NCBI GenBank assembly: GCA_951230915.1
Contig: OX579639.1
Coordinates: 15,438,001 to 15,502,000, forward strand
DNA from: Antitrichia curtipendula
Lineage: Eukaryota; Streptophyta; Bryopsida; Hypnales; Leucodontaceae
Length of the DNA: 64,000 bases
Direction: 5' to 3'
Each line of letters starts with the position of its first letter. Positions within the stretch are counted from its first letter, which is position 1. Below are positions 48,778-59,206 of this stretch, in pieces. A program made the position numbers and the translations under genes. Under the pieces are notes generated by a model. That model was given only the letters and a program-made list of their open reading frames with translations, had not been told where the DNA came from and made no database searches.

Positions 48778-49422
48778 CCCCTAAATGCCCAAGGCACCAA
48801 ATTTTTGTGTCAAAAACATTTGAAGTTAAATAAAACCTAACCAAGTTACTATTTTTAGTAATTTATATATTTTTAAATTCTTTCTAAAGTCTAATTTTAG
48901 CATCAAAAGTCCAATTTTAGAAATGAATGATTATGATTTTTTTATTCAAGATCTTGCGCAAGGATGTTTATTGCAATCTTGACTTTCTGTAGTGTTCAAA
49001 GCTCTTGGAAATGAGCCTCAAATACATTAGATTTTGGAGAAAAAATCACATTAGAGATTCATTCAAAAAAATTGTAGAATAGATTTTTAGAAGCCGTAAA
49101 TTGATTGGGGTTATGCATGTTAGGCCTTTTATCCTTATATTTTTTGGTCACCTACTTTTTTGATTAGACAAGTGAAAAGGGGATTGAAAGACTTCAAATC
49201 ACTTTTGTAGTTTTGACACCCTCGAGATCAAACATTATAATCTTTCAATCCATAAGTGATATTGTTTTCTTTTCTTTTCCTATGTGATATCTAGCATGTC
49301 TAGTTTGAATTTGTATGGTTACAATTCAAAAAAAATTGATACAACTTATCAAAATGTTGGCTTTTTGTTCAACTTAGAGCAAATTCCTAGAAGCTCAAAA
49401 AAAGGCCTTGGGCATTTAGGGG
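48778..49422. mobile_element. 645-bp MITE, family K, long terminal inverted repeat
   Basis: The ends form a perfect 18-bp inverted repeat CCCCTAAATGCCCAAGGC. The terminal eight bases match the other TTAA families, but the flanks are CTCA (48774-48777) and CTAG (49423-49426), so the duplication has decayed or the target was different. The interior is unrelated to family C despite similar ends. It abuts the 3' side of the MORN gene. Confidence 0.78.
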
Positions 49423-49626
49423 CTAGAGTATGCTAGTCCTGGATGCCATTGCATCTTCCCCCAAAATGTCATAATACTGTTGAGCAATATTGCAGAAATA
49501 ATTGGGAGAGTAACTGATTTGAGCCAAGCAAAGAGGCCAGGGAGGAGATAGAAGTTTTCAAGGAATGAGCAGGGGCAAGGCTGGCAACTTACAATATTAC
49601 TGTGCATCTACAGTAGTCTTACATTA

Positions 49627-49632
49627 TTTATT
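49627..49632 (-). terminator. possible poly(A) signal of the MORN gene
   Basis: TTTATT on the plus strand, that is AATAAA on the minus strand, about 550 bases downstream of the stop codon at 50181. The sequence between keeps the gene-like composition and differs from the transposon-rich DNA that starts at 49422. Only the motif and position support it. Confidence 0.35.
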
Positions 49633-50180
49633 TGGACGGTGTTGTCATTGTACATATTCCTGCTTGAGCTGCCTGCATGTGTTAAAACTGGAACCAGGTT
49701 GAGAAAAGAAATGATGGTCACTAACTCGAAAGATGTCTGAGTGTTGCTGCTGCCTTCACCTGTACAGTACAATGTAATCTCCCCATTCCCAGACTGGGAG
49801 TCCGGTGCAGCAGATCAGACTGACCTTACAACTGCACAGAAGTACTACCTACCTCGCATCAGTTACATTCACAAAAATGGGCTTCAGTTGACTCTCAGGT
49901 TTCTAGGCAAACAGTAATTTGTAAGTGAGGAAATGCCCTACTAGCTGCTGTACACAATAAAACATTCTTTAGCAGTTGTGAGAACTCACCGAAAAAAGGC
50001 TCAAAAGTCTGACAGTCACTGTTGGAGAGCATGCATGGCACTTGGTGAGTGGCCAATATCTATGTTCTTCCTGCAGCTTTTGGGTACCTCCCACTTGAGA
50101 TGATGGAACATCTGGATTCGTTTTCCAAAGGTGTTGAGGCAGCTACTCAAGAAAACTCTGCAGTAGGAGTTCGCGTAGAG

Positions 50181-52197
50181 CTATTTGAATTTCATCGGAA
50201 CCACAAATGAAGGCAAACTCTTGGCATCCGGAGGAGGGAATAAGGATGGCGAAGCTTTCATGGCATATTCAAGGATCTCTTTAGCAGGTGTTTGTTTTGT
50301 TGATCCTAGTGTCCACTTGCTCTTCTCAAACGTGCCTGTCACCGTGGTTTTGGACCTGAAAAACAAAAACTTCCCTGGCCCCTCAGGTTTGCTCCTGGTG
50401 AAGTCACCCTCGTAGAAATCACCGTTTCTGAACAGCCACTTACCTGGCCATGGATTCATAACACCTATGAAATTCTATGACAAGATAAATATGTAAAAAA
50501 GCATATTACAGTCAATATTTGTACAATATGAATCCAAATTTGGGTTCATTGAACTATGGTAAAAGCAATTTTGGTTCACCATACAGTTTCAAATCCTCAA
50601 TTCCCCAAATAAATCTTGTTTACTCTAAATGATCCACATGAGGATCATTACATATATAGAAAAACTCCAATTTTTCTTTAAAATTTGCATACAAAGAGAT
50701 TTTGTTCTATTAAAGTCACGCATTAAACCCACAGGATAGTGAGAGTGCAACAAAAAATAAATACCCCTCTTGAAGATAGGCTACACTACACAGACAGGGT
50801 CATCACATGATCAATTGAGCATCCTTACAAGGGTGGTAAATGTATCATCCATGATTTACGTAGGTGTGATTAAACTCCCTCCAGGCCACTCACCTTTCAC
50901 GAAGGATCCTTTCTCCCAATCTCCGATGAACTGCACCAACCAATCCACGCCACCTCGTCAGATCAATGTCACAATCTTCCAATCAACTTGGTACGCTTTA
51001 TACTGTTCCTTATACTAAACGACAAAATATCCTAGGAGAAATTTGAGGCAACAGAATCGGACCAAAGGCGTTGGGCAACTACCAGAAATTCCAGTACAAA
51101 ATCTCGTAATTCTCTGCAGATAGGACCAACCCTAACAAACATGAACCCGTACTATTTCTAAAACAGTGGATTTCCGGGTCAAGGATGTCAGTTACTACTA
51201 GCTCTAAACAAAATGTCTTAAGCTTGCTTACTTGACCCATGGTATTCTTGAAGAAGTAAGTGCCGACACCATGTTTTTTATCCTCAGACCACTGCCCCTT
51301 GTAGATGTCGCCATTGGCATACGTATACTGTCCTTCTCCACTCCTCAAATCTTGGTACCATGAACCTGCACACCTGATATGCCTCCGTGATTCTGAATTC
51401 TCTCGATAAAAGCTAGCTTCATAAGAGTAACATCTATGCGTGGAGAATACACATTTGAACCTCTAAACTACAGCTGTGGATAAGAGATATTTGGACACGA
51501 GTCAAATTGTTGAGATCAGAGTATTAACACAAAGTAAGAATCTCTTACGAAATTTGTTTTTACATTTGCTGGTTATGGGAGCTAATGTTGAAAATGAAAC
51601 TGCAAATACTGTAGAAGACAGGAGGGAAACCTGTGTAGACGCTTTGGTCAGGATAGGTCATAGTGCCGAACCCGGCCTTTTGGTTGTTGTTGTAATTTCC
51701 TTCATAGGAGGCACCATTCACGAACGTGTATCTTCCAAAACTGTTTCGCTTGCCGTCGTAGTAAGAGCCCCAAAAATTGTCGCCATTGGGATACGTTGCG
51801 AAGCCCGGCCCTACTGGTTCATAATTCTCGATTCTTCCACTCCACGAAAACTCCTGTGGACAACAGTTTCAGACCAGAGCCAGCTTAAGAAAAACTTACC
51901 CTGTTCTCAAGTTCTTTATAATGTTTAGGGTTGCAAGGTGTTAAAACCTTTGGAATTAAGCACTCGAACCTCTTTATTACTACAACCTATAATACCCTGC
52001 ACTTTTGGTGGACTATCATTGACTGTATCGCTCTAGTCACACATTCAAACTACCCTAGGTGGTAAGATTACAAAGATTCGAGTGTTTAATAATGTGGTTG
52101 TCACTTTGAATCGAAATCTGTACTTGGAATGGAAATTTTCAATTACCTGTTCTTCCTCCTCTCCCTCTTCGTCTTCTTCGTCCTCTTCACTCGACAT
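50181..52197 (-). CDS. MORN-repeat protein, radial spoke head 1-like (5 exons)
   Basis: Exons read on the minus strand are 52197-52147, 51853-51631, 51365-51232, 50930-50894 and 50464-50181. All four introns are GT-AG, the exon lengths sum to 729 bases, and the product is 242 residues. The start codon is preceded in frame by TGA TAA, which fixes it. Residues 1-17 are acidic (MSSEEDEEDEEGEEEEQ). Residues 28-194 hold about seven MORN units such as YEGNYNNNQKAGFGTMTYPD and YKGQWSEDKKHGVGTYFF; the sixth is degenerate. The last unit contains PEGPGKFLF. The tail is basic and proline-containing. The acidic N-terminus plus a MORN array ending in GPGK resembles RSPH1, a component of ciliary radial spoke heads. 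Plant PIP5-kinases also carry MORN repeats, but no kinase domain is present here. The RSPH1 assignment is inference from architecture. Confidence 0.88.
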
Positions 52198-52539
52198 TTA
52201 TCACCAACTCTTGTAGTTCTTTTAATTCCTGCTTTTTCCTACCTTTCTGATAAGACATCAGCTTCATGTCTGCGAGGATTCTTGTTCTCCAAAGATTTCA
52301 GCACTTGAGCACGACTTATACCATCTTCTCGCTCCATTACAGCACAGCAGTAAACCGCCGCTTACACATCCAATAAATATTATAAGAAATAATCGGAAGA
52401 CTTCGCAGCTGACTACCACGAACCATCTCGAAAGGCTCCACAGGCCAACCGATTCGAAGACGAAGCACTTCAATCAAGACTTTGGCAAGTTCGAATTGAT
52501 TTCAAGTTGTCGACCTAAACTGTCTTAAGTGATCCATCC

Positions 52540-52668
52540 TCATACAGGGAGTGGAGTGTTGCGACGAGCGCGAGAGGATGCCGAGTTTGAGACTTTGAGC
52601 ACGGAGTAGGCGACGAGTGCGCACGCCAGAGCTAGAGCCGTGTAAGTGAAAATGTAAGGAATCGACAT
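52540..52668 (-). CDS. possible 42-residue membrane ORF or first exon
   Basis: ATG in a strong context (ccaccATGT) opens MSIPYIFTYTALALACALVA, a single hydrophobic segment, followed by a polar tail with S-S-R-A-R-R and a stop. The stop lies within GTATGA, which could alternatively be a splice donor, making this the first exon of a longer minus-strand gene. It lies about 340 bases upstream of the MORN start on the same strand, so it could also be an upstream ORF in that transcript. I do not recognise a homologue. Confidence 0.35.
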   Translation of the reverse strand: MSIPYIFTYTALALACALVAYSVLKVSNSASSRARRNTPLPV

Positions 52669-52912
52669 GGTGGAAAACTTTCAATTGCTTCGAACTTCAA
52701 ACTTGTTAATGAAAAAATGCGGAAATTATTTGGAAAAAACGAGAGAGAAAAAACTCAAACCATAGAGATTGCGGCAAATGCTCAAGAATCAACCAAACCT
52801 CAAACCGCAGTGATTGTTGCAATACACAAGAATCAACCAAACCGTTACAAGAACAGTTACCAAAGTCCCGCAAAGCCTCTCGAAGACCCCCGTATTTTGA
52901 AGCTGAAGACCG

Positions 52913-52926
52913 CCCCCCCCCCCCCC
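52913..52926. repeat. 14-base C run
   Basis: An uninterrupted C homopolymer, slippage-prone. It generates spurious glycine-rich or proline-rich ORFs nearby on both strands. Confidence 0.9.
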
Positions 52927-53104
52927 TCCCGCTCTTGATGAATCCAAGCTCAATGCGTGTGTTTATTGTGGAGTTCTGTAACATTATGGCCAAATTAGGC
53001 TTGAAAGGCAAGACCTATCACCATGGTAGTCAACTACAAATGACTATAGTTTTGATTGGACAAGTAAATTTTTTGTTTTTAATCTTGAAATCATCCATTG
53101 GACT

Positions 53105-53194
53105 CAAAACGTTTGCATCATCTTTCAAGGTTAATAGTTAAATAGTAATAGTATTGTGATATGAATACTATAGATGGACAATTGTGGTCACAAT
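53105..53194. repeat. left remnant of the 68-bp minisatellite
   Basis: The sequence before the hAT element ('aagg..aatagtt', 'tattgtgatatgaata', 'gacaattgtggtcac') resembles the 68-bp unit of 58018-58530. The transposon appears to have split the array near its edge. Confidence 0.5.
53187..53194. repeat. left 8-bp target-site duplication of hAT element
   Basis: GTCACAAT immediately before the terminal CAGGG. An identical octamer follows the other end at 58018-58025. Eight bases is the standard hAT duplication length. Confidence 0.88.
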
Positions 53195-53232
53195 CAGGGT
53201 TTGTTTTTTCAGTTTTTGTGAATGGATGAAAA

Positions 53233-53497
53233 GGCGATATCCGTCCGGGTGTCATAGTTGGAGTGGCGATTCCCGGGTACACAGGGAAGTTTTAGGAAGG
53301 CGAACACCCGGACTTCTGTGGTGCCAGGCTTGGCGATATGTGGTCGTTCCTTAAATGTGATTAGGCGATACATTTTAGCTTGTGAAATGTGTTTGGGCGA
53401 TTATATCAGCAAGTGAGGTGCAGTACTGGCGACATGGGCATGCATGGGTGCGTTTTTGACACTGGCGAATTCTCGGTTTAGGGTGAGAGTTGGGCGA
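53233..53497 (+). repeat. left subterminal GGCGA array, phased about 32 bp
   Basis: GGCGA occurs at 53233, 53265, 53299, 53332, 53364, 53396, 53428, 53464 and 53493. Successive spacings are 32, 34, 33, 32, 32, 32, 36 and 29. All nine are in the same orientation and lie within the first 303 bases of the element. Subterminal repeats that bind transposase are known in hAT elements such as Ac. The regular spacing is directly visible here, and the binding role is inferred. Confidence 0.88.
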
Positions 53498-54148
53498 AAT
53501 TCACAAACAGTAATGTAAATTGCCGTGAGAAATTGAGGAGAACTGACTGCAAAGAGAAACGCAGACCTGCGCCCCCCCAAAAAACCCCTCCGATGCCACA
53601 ATAAGAAAACCAGTAAATGAACAACAGAACAGAAGAGGTTAGAGTTGAGAAAAAGTACCTGTATGATGTTGCGCCCTTCCCTGCGTCCAATCCAAACCCT
53701 CTCCGATGCCAAAATTAGGAAAGACTCCAATAACATATTCGTGCACGGACTCAAATCCTTCATATGAACTGAAAATTGAAAGAGTAACATTAACCGCACA
53801 ATCAAATATCCTTTTTAGCTATTGGACCCTTCAAAACATAATCACATAACCAGCATGAAAGACATAAGGCATTAGCAATGATATATGAATAAAAAGTCTT
53901 TCTGGCTGGGACCACGTCCCTGAACCACAGGAAAAAAGAAAGTGATACCGAATGCATGGACAACATGCATTTGCCTCCAACTATAAACTGCCTAGTACGT
54001 AAAAAAGGGGAAATGACTCTCACCCGCATGGGACCCAACGAACACCACTGCTCTAGGTGTCAACTACTGCTGAGTACTCTAATAACTGCTGGAAGCACAA
54101 ATCCACCTGCAAGATGCCAATGTGCAACGGCTAAATTGGGGCTGCTTG

Positions 54149-57100
54149 CTAAGTGCTGGCCATATATCTACCCCTGCCCCCTGAAACAAACCAGTCGTCA
54201 AAGACGCGCTGGTAGGGGAAGGTTTCTAGGTCAAAAATGCGCTGAGAATACATTCCAACGACTACCTGGATGTGTTCATCGAGATTGCTTCGGAGCTTTG
54301 ATTTAAGAAGCCCGAGACTGGAGAACAGGCGCTCGTCTTCAACCGACCCAATCACATGGACCAACGCCATTTCGGCCAAATTTAGGAATTCACCAAAGCT
54401 CTGAGTCAAATTGTTGTTACTGTCCAATACCCTCCAGATCTTTGTCAGTGGATTGACGTCAAAAAGAGGCAGCATGGCGGTGCGTGAATTCGACTTCATG
54501 CAAGTTTTGAATAGTACACGCTGTGACATGACTGCATCACGATTAATGAGCGGTTTAAGGAGAAGTTTGTCCTCTCCTTGGCCCAAGAGTTTCCCATGCC
54601 CATATGTCTCCATAAGTATACGTAGATGCTTGTCAAAATTCTCCTCTGCTGCAGCGTGACACCAGTACTGAGGATACAGTATCCCGAAGGCATTCATAAC
54701 ATGGTGAGCGGGAAATCTATCGTCCAACTCCCGCACCAACGTTTTTGCAGCCTCTGCGCTCCAGGAAACATTGACACAATCAGAACAACCACTGGCATCT
54801 AATACAGAACAACCACAGACATGAAATAAAATCAACAAACAGAACTGAAACATCAAGCAAGCAAGACATAGAACTTCATATTACCTGTGCATTCGCTCTT
54901 CACCATGGCAAGCAATGAGGCCCACAACTCCCGGTCCACAGTCTTCCCCTTGTGCTCAGCATGAATGGTTTCACCGTGACAAATGAAAGAAAGAATGGGA
55001 GAGTCACTCCCATCAGTCAATCACTTCATGTGGATCTGTTCGTGCGAACAATCAACTAGATTGTTGAAACTCTAGAATTCGTCACACTTGAATGCTGTGG
55101 CCTAGTCCTCGTACATGCGATACAAAGACCCCTGGCAAACCTTGACAGCCGCCACGAAGTCACAGATGTAAACATCTCTCTTCTGGGCAAAGTTCACCAA
55201 GGAATCAATTGCCTCCAGTAGAGGCAAAAGTGCACACATACCCAGCATGGTATACGGATCAAGAAGTAGCACAAGGCAAGGCTGCACATGCACAGACTTT
55301 GTTAGTTCTATACAAAAACAAGGACTTCAAAGCATCTTGCGGCATCATTGATAACAAGCATACTAGGAAGTATAGGCTATACCACACCCACAGAAGCCCT
55401 CCGTGGTGTGGCCACCAAGCCACAGCACCAAAAAAAAATGTAAATTAAAAGAAAACAACGACTGGATATAAAGGTAGCCACCCACAATGAAAACACATGC
55501 AGAAAAAAATAAAAAAAGAGACAGGTCAAGAATACTCACCTCGGCCTTAGCATTCTCCTGGAGATCAGCTGTCATTTTATAAACAAGGGTCCAATACTCA
55601 GAAAGTAGCCTCCGAAGAGGCTCAATCAGGCTCACCCATCGGGTTTGCACATTTTTCAGGAATTTCAGGCCCTTGGTCTCCGTGAGCTCTGCCAATTGCC
55701 TGAACTCCAATCTTTTCTGACTTTTGCAGAAATAGGCGTAGGTCACTGACAGCAATTTCTCGATTGCCCCGAAAATGCCAAGTTCGGACAGGGCCTTGAA
55801 TGCCAAATTGCACCGATGTGCTACGCAGTGGACGCCCATGAAAAACGGTGCATATTTTTCTTTGATTTGCATGGTCACTCCCGATCTGTTTCCCTGCAAG
55901 GTAGAAGCTCCGTCGGCGCCAAAGCTCAATAGCTTCGAGGCTATTGCCTCAGAGTCCAGCCCACCACCACTAGCCACAGATTCCATAATCAACTTCGTCA
56001 AATTATCCGCATTCAGTGAACAATCTACACGTTGCAGAGAGACTAGAAGTGGAACCCTCACCCATTGTTGGACAATATACACATGGACAGATAACCAGCT
56101 GGTGTTATCCACCGCAGTTACCTCATCAACCGTGGCAGCAATGTAACGTGCTGATTGAATCAAGTTTCGCATCTTTGCAACAACTTGTTGATACATATAG
56201 CCCGCCATGAGCCAACCAGAGTTATCGCACCAATGTGCTGACGGAACGTCAGGTACGTTCAGGAACTTGTACAAGCGGGCCCTAGATTCGTACTCAAGCA
56301 TGGGTCGACCCTCAGACATGGCTTGGAACAATGTTGCGAATTGGACTCGTTTCTTCTTTGATTCGACGGTCGTGCACTCATGAAGCTGTTCCAGCACGGT
56401 GGGCGGTGGTTTCGCTGCATATAGTCGCAAGTTTTTGCGGTGCCTGCATTGAGTGGCGACGTAGCTCTCTCCCTTCTTGACTTTGAATTGCAGCATATCC
56501 TTTTTAGCAATTCGTTTTCCATCGTGTTTGAAGAGTGTGTCGCTCTTAGGTGCCATGATGCAAGGCTTGCGAACCAGATGGTCAAAAGCACTGCAAACCT
56601 TACATTTGACCATCTGGAGAATGCCATCGGACGCCATGATGCCCTCTGCCCACGATAATTTAGCCGCCCACAAGGTGTGGAACTTCCTGTGCCGATTGTA
56701 CCGTTTCTGCGATGTGGATCTGCTACTCTGGGACTTCGTGCGAGCAGAGGCACCTCGTTTCTTCGGAGGAGACTCGAAATCCGAATCGTCTTCTGAACCC
56801 TCAGCATCATCTGGCACTTCCCGCAAATTGACATGGTCTGCGTTTTCCGACTCGGAGGAGATGTGGATCATCGGTGATCTAGAACTGAGAACCCTTGTGT
56901 CTCCAGAGCCGGAGGAGGAACCGAGCACAACATCGACAGTACCAGAGAGCGACGTGCTTCTAGCCAAGGCCCGCAATTGACCCAAAGAATCAGGACTTGG
57001 ATAATCTTCCCCGGAGTTGGGCTCCGCCCCTGGCACGTCCGGAAGCGAACCGGCGAAGACCAAATGCAGCGGCTCCCCCCCCAGCGGCACCTCAGCTTGA

Positions 57101-57307
57101 CTCAAAGTATGAGCGCATGGTTTTCTTGGCCTGTTGCACCTTCCGCTCTTCGATCAGTTTGCCCTTCCTTTTGATCTCCGCCTGAGCGAGGGCCAACGCC
57201 TCCGCTGCTGCTACCTCAGCTTTTTTACTCGTTGTACGAGCACGTGAAGCAGCCCGCACCGTCTTTTGAACAACATCGCCTCCGGAGTCCTCGTCCCCAG
57301 AACCCAT
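54149..57307 (-). pseudogene. hAT transposase gene, zinc finger 862-like, broken
   Basis: A three-part model fits. The first exon ends at 55541, followed by exons 55296-54885 and 54798-54149, with GT-AG introns and matching phases. The first exon, read from 57105, encodes an acidic/serine-rich N-terminus. A zinc-binding segment follows (C168-x2-C171, then H194 and C220-x-H222). Next comes the RNase H-like core with candidate aspartates in ATVDEVT (residue 327) and GADGAS (398), followed by HCVAHRCNLAF. The last exon carries the hAT dimerisation region GSVEDERLFSSLGLLKSKLR. The middle exon has three in-frame stops (55102-55104, 55072-55074, 55021-55023). Upstream, 57307-57092 encodes a coiled-coil-like MGSGDEDSGGDVVQKTVRAA segment in a different frame, so either a small intron or a frameshift separates it. 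The domain order resembles ZNF862/KIAA1586-like hAT transposases common in plants and animals. Confidence 0.87.
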
Positions 57308-57625
57308 CCCAAATTCCCAACTCCCAAGAGATTGTTAGCAAACGACCAAGTTCATGCAAGCAGCAGACGACAAACAAAAGAATGGTAAATTCACTATCAC
57401 CAGAAGGGGGGCGCTGCAAATTGCTGCCTGAACACAAGCAATCGGCTGGAATTGGAGGCAGGCTTAAGTGAAGCAACTTCCGCTTGCGGCCATGAAGGCG
57501 CAAAGCTACTGCAAACCTAAACATTGAAGAAGACGCAATCAAAGCACCGCAAAAATAAAAATCACGAGAGGAGGAAAGATCTGTCCTGAACCCCATGCTC
57601 ATACACCCCACTTGCAGAAGTTATT

Positions 57626-57963
57626 GGCGAACTTCAAGCACTACTCTCGCCAGTAACTGGCGACATTCCCAGGTGAGCACGGACACAACAAGGCGAAATT
57701 ACTGAAGGCAAGGGTGCGACGGCTGGCGAAGAAGGTGCGCGCTCGGAGTACAAAGTGGCGATAATACTGCAAAATAAGAGAGACGGAGTGGGGGAGTGGG
57801 ACGATAATGCCGCGGCCACCGGCGCCCAACCCTAATTCTGCTGGCGACACAGCCATGCAGGGACGAGGAGATGGGCGCCGACCTGGCTGCAGGCTGTCCC
57901 CTCCGAGCGCCGCCCTGGCGAAAAGGGGCCTATTTTTTTTTTAAATTATATAGGCATTTCGCC
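57626..57963 (+). repeat. right subterminal GGCGA array, phased about 33 bp
   Basis: GGCGA occurs at 57626, 57659, 57692, 57725 and 57757, spacings 33, 33, 33 and 32, then less regularly at 57843 and 57917. GGCGC variants are at 57821 and 57874. Reverse copies (TCGCC) start at 57647 and 57959. The dominant orientation is the same as at the left end, so the arrays are direct rather than inverted relative to each other. Confidence 0.85.
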
Positions 57964-58017
57964 ACATCATCATCTCTGGTGCAAAATGGCACTACAGTGC
58001 CAAAAATAAAAGCGCTG

Positions 58018-58025
58018 GTCACAAT
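58018..58025. repeat. right 8-bp target-site duplication of hAT element
   Basis: GTCACAAT directly after the terminal CGCTG, identical to 53187-53194. Confidence 0.88.
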
Positions 58026-58530
58026 TGTGAGTTCACTATAGATTTGAGCTTCACTATCAATGAATTTTGGGTCATTGTACAAGGAATAATATTTGGTATA
58101 AAATCTTGGATTCAAGCTTAATTGTCTTTGAACTGTGGGTCACTATACAAAGAACAATATTTGGTATAAAATCTTGAATTCAAGTTTAATTGTCTATCAA
58201 TTGTGGGTCACTATACAAGGAATAGTTCCTGGTATAGTGACATGGATTTAAACTTAACTGTCCATGAACTGTGGGTCACTGCACAAGGAATAATTCTTGA
58301 TATTGTGACATGGATTCAAACTTCATTATCCACAAATTGTGAGTACAAAACAAGTAATAATTCTTGATATAAATTTTTGGATTCAACCTTGAATGTTCTT
58401 GAATTGTAGATAGTTGTACAAAAAATAATCCTTAGAATAAAAAATTTAGAATAAAAAGCTTGAAGTCCTGTCTAGGAATTGTGGATAATTCTACAAGGAA
58501 TAATTTTAGGTATAGTGACACTATAGAAAG
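58018..58530. repeat. 68-bp minisatellite with palindromic core
   Basis: Unit starts at 58071, 58139, 58207, 58275 and 58343 are exactly 68 bp apart, with further diverged units near 58410 and 58483 and a shortened first unit. The best unit contains the 35-bp near-palindrome 58207-58241, with 10-bp arms GTCACTATAC and GTATAGTGAC and an inner AGGAA/TTCCT pair. The period is not a multiple of three, so it is not coding. The first 8 bp form the right target duplication of the hAT element. Confidence 0.88.
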
Positions 58531-59202
58531 ATCCTCCATTCCTTTCTATTCAAGAATATTATGATGGAAATACATGTAAGGAAGTCATTAAAATAGACTC
58601 AATTTATTTTAGTGACATTGATTCTAGAAATATTAATGCACCTCCTTCATGTATGCACATATGTGACTTGACATGTGAAAAATATTTTATCATAATTATA
58701 CATAGTATAACCGTTATTAAGACTAAAGATGGAGTGTGAAATAAAACAACGTGTCACTAGAGAAGGAGTGATTACTAAAGTCTTAATATAATATAATATA
58801 TTTTGAGGATGTACAAAAAATGTGCAAATATAAAATGCGTCATTAGAGAGGATTTAGGAGCTTTATTTTTAGGAGCTTTAGGAATTTAGAAGGTGTTCTA
58901 TATTTTTTTTCACACTTTTTGAAGCTAATCTAATGACATTTTATTTGTATTCTTTTTGTAATATGTACCAATGAAAAAAAAACACCATGTAATAAGGTCT
59001 ATAAGGATGTAGGGGATAAACTTATGTCATAAATGACTTCAAATATCTTTATAGAACAAAAGAATACACAACTCATCTAGTCAATAAATAAGTTGATGAT
59101 CATTGTCGTAGGTCCATTGTTTAGGATTAAACATGAATCCCTTCCATTTAAAATCATAAATTTAGGTTGATTAGCCTACAATAGGTAGAGTCAAAATTAT
59201 GA
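58531..59202. other. AT-rich intergenic sequence
   Basis: No recognised feature between the minisatellite and element A10. Confidence 0.4.
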
Positions 59203-59206
59203 TTAA

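Larger units (their letters stand above)
53195..58017 (-). mobile_element. complete 4.8-kb hAT-superfamily transposon
   Basis: The element has perfect 8-bp flanking duplications (GTCACAAT). The ends are short and imperfect: CAGGGTTTGTTTTTTCAG on the left, and the reverse complement of the right end, CAGCGCTTTTATTTTTGG, 12 of 18 matching and both fitting the CA-G-G start of hAT ends. Near both ends are GGCGA subterminal repeats. Inside, on the minus strand, is one transposase gene. Base composition is far more GC-rich than the surrounding DNA. The three parts, duplication, ends and hAT transposase, support one another. The gene is broken, so this copy is unlikely to be autonomous. Confidence 0.92.

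Noticed and set aside
530..49422. CRISPR-like or prokaryotic features in the repeated sequences
   Set aside because: Repeats are long interspersed elements, not short regularly spaced direct repeats. Introns and composition indicate a eukaryotic nuclear genome.
52706..53011. 101-codon minus-strand ORF with a glycine-rich stretch
   Set aside because: The glycine run comes from the 14-base C tract at 52913-52926. No splice or domain support.
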